NCBI GenBank assembly: GCA_001310715.1
Contig: BAXV01000009.1
Coordinates: forward strand, 1-64,000
Direction of reading: 5' to 3'
Length of the DNA stretch: 64,000 nucleotides
From: Pseudovibrio sp. JCM 19062
GTDB lineage: Bacteria; Pseudomonadota; Alphaproteobacteria; Rhizobiales; Stappiaceae
The position numbers and the translations under genes are program-made. How positions within the stretch are numbered: the stretch's first letter is position 1; every line of letters starts with the position of its first letter. Shown one piece after another: positions 1 through 10,249 of this stretch. The notes beneath the pieces are model-generated. The model made no database searches and had not been told where the DNA came from. It worked only from the letters and a program-made list of their open reading frames with translations.

Positions 1-981
1 TTAAAGCGTATGTTGGCCAACTGGTTTCATGATAGGCGTAGGCGTCCCCAATCTTGCGCACATGCCCGAGGCCGGGGAAGTCATGGTGGATGCCAATCAC
101 TGGTGTTCTGTCTGCTGAGACACGATCCAATATCTTGCGCCGTGTTTGGCGCGCCATTTCCTGATCGGTGTCGTATACGATGGTCCAGTCCGGGTTAGCG
201 AACTGAAGGGCGGAGGTATTTACTGTATCGCCCCAGATCAAAACCTCCTCATTATTGGAATGAATGCGGATACCATGTGTCCGGGTGTATGACCGGGGAG
301 CGGGACTGCATCCAGCCCCTTAATAAACTCGCCCTCTTTACTGATGAGTGTCCTGCGGTTTTCATAGGGCTTTGAGACCGTCTGGGCGAGATCCACAAAA
401 TGCTGGAGTTCTTTGGGGAACCGTGAGCGTGTGCCATCGTCGTGCCAGAAGGTGTATTCAGTCTCATGAACGATGAATTCCGCGTTCGGGAAGAGTTTCT
501 CTCCTGCTTTGGAGATCAGCCCTCCGAAATGGTCGATATGCAGATGCGTCAGAACGACGGCGTCCACATCCGCGGCGTTATAGCCGGCGGCTTTAAGGTT
601 TTGATGGAAGCGGCCCAACGTCGGCCCCATTAGATCGGCGGTGCCGGTATCGACGACCACCAACTTTTCACCGGTGTTGATGAGATACCCGTTTACAGAG
701 ATAGCCATGTCCTCTGTGTTGGGGCTACGAAATTCCTGCCTTAGGGTTTCTTCTGCTACCTGCTGGTCAAAGCCTATGACCAGTGCCGGATCTAGTCCCA
801 AATGTCCGTCCAGAATTGCCAGAACCTCAATGTCTCCCACCGAGAAGCGATAGAGACCGGGAACTTGTACTCCAATCTTGGGGGTCGCCGCGCTTGCGAT
901 CGATGGCAGTGCCGGAGCAACAACCCCTGCGCCTGCAAGGGATGCAGCCACAGATAAAAAGGAACGGCGTGAAAGTGTCAT
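1..981 (-). CDS. MBL-fold metallo-hydrolase, Tat-exported (3' end cut by window)
   Basis: Metallo-beta-lactamase-fold hydrolase, probably periplasmic; the substrate is not known. The N-terminus carries a twin-arginine leader (SRRSFLSVAA followed by an Ala-rich stretch and a cleavage region near residue 32). The zinc motif HLHIDH lies near residue 147 and the second histidine motif GHTPGH near residue 231. The frame breaks near position 270: inserting one base restores S-A-I-H-S-N-N-E-E-V-L-I-W-G-D, the normal continuation to the third metal ligand, and the C-terminal part then runs off position 1. It is divergent from the LysR gene, whose regulator may control it. The family is AHL-lactonase-like in layout, but specificity cannot be read from sequence. 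Confidence 0.85.
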
Positions 982-1086
982 GATTGGTCCTCATTTGTAA
1001 GTATGGGAGCAATATTGTTGGGTTGGGGCTGGAAGTGCAGAGGTCCAGAGCTTATTGTGGACATAAGCAGTGCTTATGGGGTGGTT

Positions 1087-2024
1087 ATGGATCTTCTGAA
1101 TTTGCTGGAGAGTTTTGTTCGCGTTATCGACCATGGGTCGATGAGTGGTGGTGCGCGGCAACGCCATATCAGCCAGCCTGCGATGAGCCAGCAGCTGCAT
1201 TTGCTTGAGGCGCGGGTTGGGCATGAACTTGTTTTTCGCACAAACAAAGGCGTTAAGCCGACTGCAGCGGGCAAAATTATTTATGAGCACGCACAGAAGA
1301 TGTTGCGCCAAAGTTCTTTGATGTTTGAAGAGGTTCAAGAGCAGGCAGCTGCGGAGAGTGGTTCGTTTGTTGTTTCTGTTTCGCAGCCCATGGGCAGCGA
1401 CATCATAACCCCGCTTATTTTTGATCTTCGAAAGCAGTATCCGGATCTTTCCATCTCAATCAGGTTGGAAGACGATTTGATTGATGTTGTGCAGGACGGA
1501 ATTGATCTGGCGATCCGCACTGGTGCGACGGGCGATACCGCTGGAATTTCACGGAAAGTGGCGATCTCTGAAACCTGTTTGGTGGCGAGCCGGATTATCT
1601 TGCCAAGCATGGCATCCCGCAGGACCCTGAGGCGCTCTCTCGCCTGAATTACATTCAATACAGGAATGAGAAGCAGGTTAGTTCAGTTGATCTTTTCAGG
1701 GCTGGGACACGGCATGTGGTTCCCTTGCACTCGGGTTTTGTCGCTGGGCACCCGCAAGTGATGTTGCAGGCCTTGCTGAACTCAATCGGGTTTACACGGA
1801 TGCCTGTGTTTATGATGCGGGATCTTGAGGCAAGCGGGCAGTTGCAACGGGTGCTTCCTGAGTATGAATGTGAGGAGAAACCGGTTTACCTTGTCTACCC
1901 GTCCCGTGAAGCGATGACGCGCAAGGTGGAGATCTTTATTGACGCAATGCTTGAGCGGTTTCGGGAGGCTCCCGGTATCCGGTTGGTTGGGCAAAAGCCT
2001 GTTCAGCTTGCCCAACCTGCGTGA
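1087..2024 (+). CDS. LysR-family transcriptional regulator (frameshifted)
   Basis: LysR-type regulator with an N-terminal winged helix-turn-helix (residues about 1-60, with SQPAMSQQLHLLE as recognition region) and a substrate-binding co-inducer domain. The start at the ATG of MDLLNLLESF fits the family better than upstream starts. The frame breaks near 1590, where a CC run appears to have lost one C; restoring it gives S-P-D-Y-L-A-K-H-G and joins the downstream half ending at 2024. It is divergent from the metallo-hydrolase gene with about 105 bp between, the usual arrangement of a LysR regulator and its target. The inducer is unknown. Confidence 0.85.
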
Positions 2025-2035
2025 GAACCAGACGC

Positions 2036-4032
2036 TTAGACCGTTTCGTTTGTCCGCTCATCCACGATGCGGACGATGTCTGACATGATGTCTGTCAGGT
2101 GGAAATCCTTTGGCGTGTAAACGGCTGCAACGCCTGCCTTTTTCAGCTCATCTGCATCTTCGGTCGGAATGATGCCGCCAAGGATGATCGGGATATCCTC
2201 CAGACCATTTTCCTTCATTTTTTTCAATTACATCCTGAACCAGTGCCAGATGTGATCCGGACAAGATGGACAGGCCGATGACGTGTACGCCTTCTTCAAG
2301 GGCTGCGTTGACGATCTGGGCGGGTGTGAGGCGGATGCTTCGTAAACCACTTCCATGCCGCAATCACGTGCGCGCACGGCGATCTGTTCTGCGCCGTTGG
2401 AGTGGCCGTCCAGACCGGGTTTGCCGACGAGGAATTTGAGGCGGCGGCCCAGTTTGTCTGAGAGCACCGAGACTTTCTGCTGAACGTCTGCGAGGTTTCG
2501 TTGTCGTCCGGTGCTGCTTTGCCAACGCCGGTTGGGGCGCGGTATTCACCAAAGACTTCTCGCAGGGCGGCGCCCCATTCTCCGGTGGTTGCGCCAGCCT
2601 GAGCGGCTTTGATGGATGCTTCCATGATGTTGTTGTCGGAGGAGGCTGCTGCGCGCAGGTCTTGAAGCGCGGCCTGAACGGCGTTTTCATCACGTTCGGC
2701 ACGCCATGCCTGAATGCGCTGAATGGCTTCTTCTTCCACATGCTCGGGCACGGTGAGAATACCGCCGTCTTCATCGGAAGCCAGTGGAGAAGGTTCGGTT
2801 TCGGTCCATTTGTTGACGCCAACGACGATCTGTTCGCCAGATTCAATGCCTGCCAGACGTTTGGAATTGGATTCCACGAGCTTTTGTTTCATGTAGCTGG
2901 ATTCAACAGCCGCAACTGCGCCGCCCATTTCTGTAATGCGGGCCAGCTCTTCTCTTGCCTGCTCTTTTAGGGCTTCAACTTTCGCTTCAATTTCTTTTGA
3001 ACCGTCGAAGATGTCGGCGTATTCCAGCAAGTCGGTCTCATAAGCCATGATCTGCTGCATACGCAGGGACCATTGCTGGTCAAACGGGCGTGGCAGGCCG
3101 AGTGCTTCGTTCCATGCGGGTAGCTGTACAGCGCGGGCGCGGGCGTTCTTGGATAGAACTACGGCCAGCATCTCGACGAGAATACGGTAGACGTTGTTTT
3201 CGGGCTGCTGTTCTGTCAGGCCCAGTGAGTTGACCTGTACGCCATAGCGGAAGCGGCGATAACGCTCTTCTTCAACGCCGTAGCGCTCGCGACAAATTTC
3301 GTCCCAAAGCTCTGTGAACGCGCGCATTTTGCACATCTCGGTGATGAAGCGCATGCCTGCATTCACAAAGAAGGAGATGCGGCCAACGAGCTTTGGAAAG
3401 TCACTTTCTGAGATGACGCCAGAGGCACGCACATTATCCAGAATTGCAATGGCTGTGGCGAGTGCAAAGGAGAGTTCCTGTACGGGTGTCGCTCCGGCTT
3501 CCTGCAAATGATAGGAACACACATTCATCGGGTTCCATTTGGGCATGTTCGTGTAAGTCCATGAAATCACATCAGTTGTGAGGCGCATGGATGGAGCAGG
3601 CGGGAACACATAGGTTCCGCGGGAGAGGTATTCTTTGATCAGATCATTCTGCGTGGTGCCTGACAGCAGAGTGCGGTCGGCACCCTGTTCATCAGCAGCG
3701 GCCACGTAGAGCGCCAGCAGCCATGGTGCTGTCGCGTTGATCGTCATGGAGGTGTTCATGCGCTCCAGTGGAATTTCATTGAAGAGCGTACGCATATCGC
3801 CCAGATGGGAGACGGGTACGCCCACCTTGCCGACCTCACCACGCGAAAGTGGGTGGTCGGGGTCGTAGCCTGTTTGTGTTGGAAGGTCGAATGCAACAGA
3901 AAGGCCCGTTTGACCCTTTGCAAGGTTCGTGCGGTAGAGCCGGTTGCTGTCTGCAGCGTTGGAATGTCCTGCATATGTGCGGAACATCCATGGACGGTCT
4001 TTTGTTGCGCCTTTAGGTGAACCGGTACTCAT
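2036..4032 (-). CDS. ecm: ethylmalonyl-CoA mutase (B12-dependent)
   Basis: Coenzyme B12-dependent mutase that converts (2R)-ethylmalonyl-CoA to methylsuccinyl-CoA in the ethylmalonyl-CoA pathway of acetate assimilation. The N-terminal TIM-barrel part (FRTYAGHS, YRTNLAKGQTGLSVAFDLPT, STMTINATAPW-like region) matches the Ecm/MeaA branch rather than methylmalonyl-CoA mutase. The C-terminal cobalamin domain keeps the DGHSNGAEQ loop with the cobalt-ligating His, then the GLSILSGSH segment. The start at 4032 is preferred because GGGAGC lies 6 bases upstream. Three single-base indels (about 2222 in an A7 run on the coding strand, about 2339, about 2490) split the C-terminal domain; all three repair cleanly. 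It is divergent from ccr, the preceding enzyme of the pathway. Confidence 0.93.
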
Positions 4033-4093
4033 CTTTTTGCTCCCTGATCCTGTCTGCATTTTATATGGGACAAGATCTCAATTCTGCCACACC

Positions 4094-4126
4094 TTTGCAT
4101 AGGTTCGGGTGGTTGGTGCAATGCAA
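4094..4126. promoter_or_regulatory. TTTGCAT / ATGCAA inverted motif in ecm-ccr divergent region
   Basis: TTTGCAT at 4094-4100 faces TGCAATGCAA at 4117-4126. Short-chain acyl-CoA regulators of the RamB/PccR (ScfR) family recognise TTTGCAAA-type half-sites, so these are plausible operator halves between the two pathway genes. The link to that family is inference; no regulator gene is nearby. Confidence 0.35.
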
Positions 4127-4231
4127 CATTAGGGGAAGTAATCCTCACAAGTTAAGCAATAGTTGTATATATTTTGCGAGTTTTTTTGTAATGATAATTC
4201 TGAGATAGCCGATATTGACAGGTTGTATTGT

Positions 4232-4247
4232 TTTGCGTTGCAGCAAA
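4232..4247. promoter_or_regulatory. TTTGC-N6-GCAAA palindrome upstream of ccr
   Basis: A 16-bp imperfect palindrome with exact TTTGC and GCAAA arms sits 82 bp before the ccr start. It repeats the motif type seen at 4094-4126. A TTGACA at 4214-4219 lies just upstream, but no good -10 follows at 17 bp. Confidence 0.4.
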
Positions 4248-4328
4248 TAGTGGATTGGAAGCGTTAGCAGTGAATTTGCTTTCACTCTCATGAGGGAAGG
4301 GCGCAACGCAAACTTGGAGGAGAATATC

Positions 4329-5623
4329 ATGAGTTCCGTTGCACGGGTTGTCAAAGCTGGGTCTGAGGGAGGCTCTGAGTTCAAGGACCTTTATGAGATT
4401 GGTGAAATCCCACCGCTGGGACATGTTCCAAAGAACATGTGGGCGTGGACCATTCGCCAAGAGCGTCATGGTTCCCCTGATACGGCGATGGTCAAAGAAG
4501 TGGTGCCGACATGGGAGTTGGACAGTCACGAAGTGCTCGTTCTGGTGATGGCAGCAGGCGTGAACTACAATGGCGTCTGGGCGGCCTTGGTGAGCCGATT
4601 TCTCCGTTGAACGTGCATAAAATGCCGTACCATATCGCTGGATCCGATGCCTCCGGTATCGTTTGGGCGGTGGGTTCCAAAGTGACCCGCTGGAAAGTTG
4701 GCGATGAAGTTGTCGTGCACTGTAATCAGGACGATGGCGACGACGAAGAATGTAATGGCGGTGACCCAATGTTCTCCAGCTCCCAGCGGATCTGGGGCTA
4801 TGAGACACCGGATGGCTCGTTTGGACAGTTTGCGCGCGTTCAGTCGCAGCAGTTGATGCACCGTCCCAAGCATCTGACCTGGGAAGAAAGTGCTTGTTAT
4901 ACTCTGACGCTGGCAACCGCTTTCCGCATGTTGTTTGGCCATGCGCCGCATGAGCTGAAGCCGGGCCAGAATGTGTTGGTCTGGGGTGCTTCCGGCGGTC
5001 TGGGTGTGTTTGCTGTGCAGCTGATTGCAGCGGCAGGGGCGAACGCAATCGGGGTGATTTCTGATGAGAGTAAGCGCGAATACGTGATGTCGTTGGGCGC
5101 AAAGGCTGTCATCAACCGGAAAGATTTTGACTGCTGGGGCCAGTTGCCGAAGGTGAATTCGCCTGAGTACGATGCATGGACGAAGGAAGCGCGCAAGTTC
5201 GGTAAGGCGATCTGGAACATTACCGGTAAGGGTAATGATGTGGACATGGTGTTTGAACACCCTGGCGAGGCAACGTTCCCGGTTTCTAGTCTTGTTGTGA
5301 AGCGTGGTGGCATGGTGGTGTTCTGTGCGGGTACGACCGGCTTTAACATCACCTTTGATGCGCGCTATGTCTGGATGCGTCAGAAACGTATTCAGGGGTC
5401 TCACTTTGCGCACCTGAAGCAGGCCAGTGAAGCGAACAAGTTTGTGATTGATCGCCGTATCGACCCTTGCATGAGTGAAGTGTTCTCGTGGGAGCAGATT
5501 CCGCAGGCTCATATGAAGATGTGGAAGAACCAGCACGCGCCTGGAAATATGTCGGTTCTGGTGTGTGCACCAAAGACTGGTCTACGTTCCCTTGAGGATG
5601 TTCTTGAAGCCATTGAAAGCTAA
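4329..5623 (+). CDS. ccr: crotonyl-CoA carboxylase/reductase
   Basis: NADPH-dependent reductive carboxylase of crotonyl-CoA to ethylmalonyl-CoA, the committing step of the ethylmalonyl-CoA pathway. It is a medium-chain dehydrogenase/reductase: GroES-like N-terminal half, then a Rossmann segment with VLVWGASGGLG near residue 220. The family-specific stretch CNQDDGDDEECNGGDPM is present. The start ATG at 4329 has GGAGGAG 8 bases upstream. One G is missing near 4590 (TTGGTG for TTGGGTG), which breaks the frame between W-A-A-L and G-E-P-I-S-P; otherwise it is full length at about 431 residues. A terminator follows at 5645. Confidence 0.95.
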
Positions 5624-5644
5624 TCAGGCTTAATCAGGATTATT

Positions 5645-5685
5645 AAAGGAAGTTGGTGCGTTTCTGCGGCCAGCTTCCTTTTTTT
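5645..5685 (+). terminator. rho-independent terminator after ccr
   Basis: AAAGGAAG-T-TGG pairs with CCA-GCTTCCTTT around a 13-base loop and is followed by a T tract. It starts 22 bp after the ccr stop. Confidence 0.8.
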
Positions 5686-6037
5686 AGTAGTTTTTGAGGT
5701 CTGTTTTTTTTATTGAACGACTATTCAATATATAGAAATCGGCGCAGATTTTCTCTGCGTTTAATTTTTTTTCATCTGTACGATTGTTCAGTGTCATTTG
5801 CTGTCATTTTTTTGTACTTAAAATTACTTATCATTTACTTCAATTTAAGGGGGTAATTTCCTGCCGAAGAAAGTCTAAAATAGTTGTTTTGCTTCGGTAA
5901 ATTTTTTTTCACTTTGTTTGTGTTTTTGTCGACCTTAGTAAGGCGGTTTATAAGTGCTATAACTTCGTAATTGATGTAATTATAAAGTAAATGAAGATTG
6001 ATGTATTTTTCACGGGCATCCTGAGGATATATCTAAG
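5686..6037. other. AT-rich non-coding stretch upstream of proX
   Basis: About 350 bp of markedly AT-rich sequence with many T runs and no open frame of interest on either strand. It probably belongs to the proX upstream region. I see no repeat, tRNA or convincing RNA structure in it. Confidence 0.6.
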
Positions 6038-6065
6038 TTGACAGACACTTTAATATATCTATTTT
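6038..6065 (+). promoter_or_regulatory. probable sigma-70 promoter of proXWV
   Basis: TTGACA at 6038-6043, a 16-base spacer, then TATTTT at 6060-6065. It places the transcript start near 6072, giving a leader of about 140 bases before proX. Confidence 0.45.
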
Positions 6066-6078
6066 TAGCTATGCAGAT

Positions 6079-6100
6079 GATACGCTGATCATAGTGTATC
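6079..6100. promoter_or_regulatory. 22-bp palindrome just after the predicted proXWV start site
   Basis: Arms GATACnCT and AGnGTATC are separated by 6 bases. The position, a few bases downstream of the predicted transcription start, fits a repressor operator. No regulator is encoded next to it, so its owner is unknown. Confidence 0.5.
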
Positions 6101-6211
6101 CTGCGTTTAATAAGTTTTTGACTTGGTGTCGCGGCCAGAACGACAAGCTGTCCTTGTCAGCTTTTCTCTCTGACCGGCCCAAAATGTGTTTTGGTTTTTT
6201 TGGAGGCCTAT

Positions 6212-7235
6212 GTGTTGAATTTTAAGTCTGCTCTCGCTGCGTGCGTGGTTGCATTGCCTTTTGCTGTGTCCTCAGCAGAAGCAGCAGATCCTGTTTGCGA
6301 AATGGACCGTCCTATTGTGTTTGCGGGTCTGGATTGGGACTCCAACGCATTTCACAATTCGGTTGCCCAGTTCATCGCTGAAAAAGGGTATGGCTGTGAG
6401 ACGGATGTTATTCCTGGCTCCACTATTCCGCTTTTGAACGGTATGGCTCGTGGCGATATCGACGTGACCATGGAAATCTGGCCTGACAACGTGACTGAAG
6501 CCCTTGCTGAAGGTCAGGAGAGAAAGCAGTTTGTTGATCTTGGCGTAAACTTCCCGGATGCGACGCAAGCTTGGTTTGTGCCGAAGTATCTGGTAGAAGG
6601 CGATAACGCACCAGCAAAAGGCCTGAAGTCTGTTGCTGACCTGCCAAAATACAAAGACGTGTTTGCTGACCCGGAAGAGCCAGGCAAGGGACGTTTTTAC
6701 AACTGTATCGCTGGTTGGGGCTGTGAGGTTATCAACTCCAAGAAGCTGAACGCCTACAAGCTGACCGATTCTTATGTGAACTTCCGTCCAGGTACCGGCG
6801 CTGCGCTGGCTGCGGCGATCGAGTCCAACCTCCGCCGGAAGAAGCCAATCCTATTCTATTACTGGGGTCCAACCTGGGTAATGGGTAAGGTTGTTGACGA
6901 TCTGGTTCAGCTGGAAGAGCCTGCATACAACAAGGAAATCTGATGAGCTGTCTGATGAGACTGATCCGTCAAAGGTGACCAGAGCTGTGGCATACCCGCT
7001 TTCTGCGACACACGTTTACGTCAACACAGAATTCCACGAGACAGCACCTAAGCTGGTTGAGTTCCTGACTGCTTATGAGACCACCAGTAACGATGTTTCC
7101 AAGGCACTTGCTTTCATGCAGGACACAGGTGGAACCACCGATGATGCTGCGGTCGAGTTCCTGAAGACCAACGAGGAACTCTGGACAAACTGGGTTCCAG
7201 CTGACGTTGCAGAACGTGTGAAAGCTGCTCTGTAA
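6212..7235 (+). CDS. proX: glycine betaine/proline ABC transporter, substrate-binding protein
   Basis: Periplasmic binding protein of a ProU/OpuA-type betaine importer. It has a signal peptide (hydrophobic core about residues 6-18, cleavage after the S-A-E-A-A region) and the OpuAC-type fold with VFAGLDWDSN and the GWGCEVINSKKL segment. The GTG at 6212 is chosen because GGAGG lies at 6202-6206; a TTG at 6215 is the alternative. Near 6930 the frame shifts (I-stop, then D-E-L-S-D in another frame): loss of two Gs from a GGG run, or one added T, would explain it. It is first in the proX-proW-proV operon. Confidence 0.92.
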
Positions 7236-7280
7236 TTTTGCAGTCAACCTGACTGTTTTGAAAATCTTCGAATAAGAAGT

Positions 7281-7305
7281 GATCACGGAACCTGTTTCCG
7301 TGATC
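7281..7305 (+). other. perfect 10-bp hairpin between proX and proW
   Basis: GATCACGGAA pairs perfectly with TTCCGTGATC around a 5-base loop, 46 bases after the proX stop. No U tract follows, so it is not a standard terminator. Such intercistronic hairpins commonly protect the binding-protein message from 3' decay and raise its level over the permease and ATPase. Confidence 0.7.
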
Positions 7306-7328
7306 CTTGCTAAAAATAAGAGGATCAC

Positions 7329-8198
7329 ATGGCTTTCGACGTGTTTCCCGATATCGGGAAACCTATCCGAACTTCCACAAACGATCTGGTTGATTTTCTC
7401 GTCGTGAACTACGGCGATGGATTTGAAGCCTTTTCCAACTCCATCCTGTTTTTGCTGGTACGACTTGAGCGAGTTCTGCGCAGTGCTGACCCTGTTGTTA
7501 TTCTGGTCTGCGTTGGGTTGATTACCTTTGCGGCGAGTAGACGTTGGGGGCTAAGTGTGGGGATGGTCGCCGCAATGTGGTTCATTGGCGCGCTCGGCCT
7601 TTGGGAACAAGCGATGCAGACCGTGGCGATCTTGCTGGTTGCAGTGCTGATCTCCGTGGTGATTGGTGTTCCACTTGGCGTAATTTCTGCTCGCTCTGAT
7701 CGTTTCAGGTCCTTACTCAATCCTGTGCTGGATCTGATGCAAACGATCCCGAGCTTTGTTTACCTCATTCCGGCTGCCATGTTGTTCGGTCTGGGTAAAG
7801 TTCCGGCCATTATGGCGACGATTATCTATGCCGCTCCTCCGCTTATTCGTCTGACCGACCTTGGTATACGGCATGTTGATGCCGAAGTTGTCGAGGCCAG
7901 CCGGGCCTTTGGCGCAACACGTTGGCAAATCCTGAAGGGTGTACAGATTCCGCTCGCGCTTCCATCCATCATGCAAGGAATTAACCAGACCATGATGATG
8001 GCCTTGGCTATGGTGGTGATTGCGTCCATGATTGGGGCACGTGGTGTCGGGGAAACCGTTCTACTGGGATTGCAGCGCAATGATGCAGGGCAAGGGTTGC
8101 TTGGTGGCCTGGCTATTGTCGCGCTTGCGGTGGTGTTTGACCGTATTACACAATCAGCAGGACAACGGATGCAAGCGCATCGCAAGGTAACAGGTTGA
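7329..8198 (+). CDS. proW: glycine betaine/proline ABC transporter, permease
   Basis: Inner-membrane channel of the betaine importer; intact at 289 residues. The EAA loop is visible as VEASRAFGATRWQILKGVQIPLALPSIMQGI (positions about 190-220) and at least five to six hydrophobic segments precede and follow it. A short N-terminal tail before the first helix is shorter than in E. coli ProW. It lies 93 bp after proX, separated by the hairpin, and 9 bp before proV, so it is translated from the same message. Confidence 0.95.
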   Translation: MAFDVFPDIGKPIRTSTNDLVDFLVVNYGDGFEAFSNSILFLLVRLERVLRSADPVVILVCVGLITFAASRRWGLSVGMVAAMWFIGALGLWEQAMQTVAILLVAVLISVVIGVPLGVISARSDRFRSLLNPVLDLMQTIPSFVYLIPAAMLFGLGKVPAIMATIIYAAPPLIRLTDLGIRHVDAEVVEASRAFGATRWQILKGVQIPLALPSIMQGINQTMMMALAMVVIASMIGARGVGETVLLGLQRNDAGQGLLGGLAIVALAVVFDRITQSAGQRMQAHRKVTG

Positions 8199-8207
8199 GG
8201 CGCTGAC

Positions 8208-9473
8208 ATGGCACTAATCGAAGTACAAAACATAACCAAGATTTTTGGTAGTGCGCCCAAGAAAGAGCTCGCCAAGGTCAAGAATGGTATGGGCAAGGAG
8301 CAGCTGCTTGCTGAAACCGGTCATACCGTTGGCTTGAATGATGTCTCTCTTAGCATCGAGAAAGGCGAGATCTTTGTGATCATGGGCCTTTCCGGCTCTG
8401 GTAAGTCCACACTTATCCGTCACTTCAACCGTTTGATCGACCCGACGGACGGGCACATTCTGGTTGATGGTTTGGATGTTATGGCTCTTTCCAACAAGGA
8501 GCTGGAAGACTTCCGACGTCACCGTATGTCCATGGTGTTTCAGCGCTTTGGCCTGATGCCGCACCGAACTATCATTCAGAATGTGGCGTATGGCCTTGAA
8601 GTGCAGGGCATTGCAAAAGCTGACCGCGAAGCAACAGCCCGCAAATGGATTGATACTGTCGGGCTTGCCGGTTTTGAAGATCAGTACCCGAGCCAGCTTT
8701 CAGGTGGCATGCAGCAGCGTGTCGGGCTTGCGCGTGCACTTGCGACAGATGCTGATATCCTGCTGATGGATGAGGCGTTTTCTGCACTTGATCCACTAAT
8801 CCGCTCGCAGATGCAGGACCAGCTGGTTGAGCTGAACGATAAGCTGCATAAGACCATCGTGTTTATCACGCACGATCTGGATGAAGCTTTGCGTATTGGA
8901 GACAAGATTGCCATCCTGAAGGATGGTGTTCTATCACAAGTCGGTACACCGCCTGAGATCCTTCTGGAGCCAGCTGATGACTATGTGCGGGCGTTCGTTC
9001 GTGACGTGAACCGCGCACGGGTGTTGACTGTTGGCACTGTGATGCAACCGCCAGCTCTGCGTATTACCCATGATAACATGGAAAAAGCGCTGGCTGATAT
9101 GCGTCGCAATGATGAAGATTTCGGTTATGTGATTGAGAATAAAGAGTTCCGCGGTGTTGTCACTCAGGCGGGGCTGGCTGAGGAAGTTGCTAAACAGGGT
9201 GATAGTCCTTCTCTTTACGCGTTTGCTGATGACAGCAGCGTGGTGGAGCTGGAAGACACTCTGGAAGAAGCTCTTCCTACAACACTGGAGGCGGATTATC
9301 CGGTTCCGGTGGTTTGTGAAGACGGAAGGCTTATGGGCGTTCTGAGTTCTGAAGAGATGGGCAGTGCGCTGACACCTCCAGACGAGCTCGAGAATGGTGA
9401 GACTGCAGGTGCAGCTGACAAAGATGCGAGCAGTGAACCAGCCAAAGCTGATGTGCTAAAAGAAGCATCCTGA
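8208..9473 (+). CDS. proV: glycine betaine/proline ABC transporter, ATP-binding protein with CBS domains
   Basis: Cytoplasmic ATPase of the importer; intact at 421 residues. Walker A is GLSGSGKST (about 65-73), the signature is LSGGMQQR and Walker B is ILLMDEAFSALDP. The C-terminal third carries a CBS-pair region of the type that senses ionic strength in OpuA. The last 30 residues are an acidic, Ala-rich tail. Start ATG follows proW by 9 bp; a strong terminator begins 21 bp after the stop. Confidence 0.95.
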   Translation: MALIEVQNITKIFGSAPKKELAKVKNGMGKEQLLAETGHTVGLNDVSLSIEKGEIFVIMGLSGSGKSTLIRHFNRLIDPTDGHILVDGLDVMALSNKELEDFRRHRMSMVFQRFGLMPHRTIIQNVAYGLEVQGIAKADREATARKWIDTVGLAGFEDQYPSQLSGGMQQRVGLARALATDADILLMDEAFSALDPLIRSQMQDQLVELNDKLHKTIVFITHDLDEALRIGDKIAILKDGVLSQVGTPPEILLEPADDYVRAFVRDVNRARVLTVGTVMQPPALRITHDNMEKALADMRRNDEDFGYVIENKEFRGVVTQAGLAEEVAKQGDSPSLYAFADDSSVVELEDTLEEALPTTLEADYPVPVVCEDGRLMGVLSSEEMGSALTPPDELENGETAGAADKDASSEPAKADVLKEAS

Positions 9474-9494
9474 CCACTTTGTCAGGACGTTGGG

Positions 9495-9521
9495 AAGGCC
9501 GGGTAACACCGGCCTTTTTTT
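9495..9521 (+). terminator. rho-independent terminator after proV
   Basis: AAGGCCGG pairs with CCGGCCTT across a short loop and is followed by seven Ts. Confidence 0.9.
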
Positions 9522-9629
9522 GATTGTATCGTGTTCACTTGTGTGTGTGCTGCGAGTTTGGGCTTGGCTTGCCGGAATTTACCGATAGGGTGGCACGGAG
9601 ATTCTAAGTTTGCTGAAAAGTGATTTTGC

Positions 9630-10142
9630 ATGAAGATGTTTCGCAGTGGCGGTATCGCCCTGGTTCTTGCTGTTGGACTGGCACTTGTCGGGTGTGTGAA
9701 CACTGATGAAACGCCAAGCTATTACCAAAATCTGGAGAGCCACTCCGCGCAGATTGATGGAAACGTTGCAGCTTCGATGATTTCCAGCTACCGCGCGCAG
9801 AAAGATCTACCACCGGTTACCATCGATCCCGCCCTGACGCGGATTGCGCAGGCTCAGGCTGACGGGATGGCCCGTGCTGAGGATGTGAATGCTGCGCGCA
9901 AGGGGAACCTTCGCCTATCTGTTTTGATGGATGAGGCCGGGCAAGGTGATGTTCATGCCGTTAATAACCTGAGTGCGGGCTATCGCAGATGGGCCGAGGC
10001 CTTTTCTGGCTGGCGTGACTCGCCAAAGCATAACGCGGTGATGCTGGATGCGGAGGGAACCCGCATCGGGATCGCAACGGCTTATGCGCCTGGATCGAAA
10101 TATAAGGTGTTCTGGAGCCTTGTGGTTGCGGGGCCGCGTTAA
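9630..10142 (+). CDS. CAP-domain (SCP-like) lipoprotein
   Basis: Small secreted lipoprotein of 170 residues. The lipobox LVGC puts the lipidated cysteine at residue 22. The remainder resembles bacterial CAP/SCP domains: a helix with AASMISSYRAQKDLPPVTIDPALTRIAQAQADGMA, and a later GWRDSPKHNAVML segment carrying the conserved Ser-His region. Bacterial CAP proteins have no settled enzymatic role. Single gene with its own upstream region; it is followed by the acyl-CoA ligase after 107 bp. Confidence 0.8.
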   Translation: MKMFRSGGIALVLAVGLALVGCVNTDETPSYYQNLESHSAQIDGNVAASMISSYRAQKDLPPVTIDPALTRIAQAQADGMARAEDVNAARKGNLRLSVLMDEAGQGDVHAVNNLSAGYRRWAEAFSGWRDSPKHNAVMLDAEGTRIGIATAYAPGSKYKVFWSLVVAGPR

Positions 10143-10149
10143 CTCTGAC

Positions 10150-10195
10150 TTCTCATTGGACTAAAGAGCGACCAAAGGCCTGTTTCTCATTGGAC
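10150..10195. repeat. direct repeat of a 12-mer, 34 bp apart
   Basis: TTCTCATTGGAC occurs at 10150-10161 and again at 10184-10195. It lies between the CAP lipoprotein and the acyl-CoA ligase start. Spacing close to three helical turns would suit a tandem activator site. Confidence 0.5.
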
Positions 10196-10249
10196 GGTGC
10201 AGAGATAAACTCTCCTTGATTTTCGATTTGTGCTTTGAGGAGGTCTGGT

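Noticed and set aside
6191..6211. TTG at 6191 as the proX start
   Set aside because: It would place the GGAGG ribosome site inside the gene and add residues ahead of a well-formed signal peptide.
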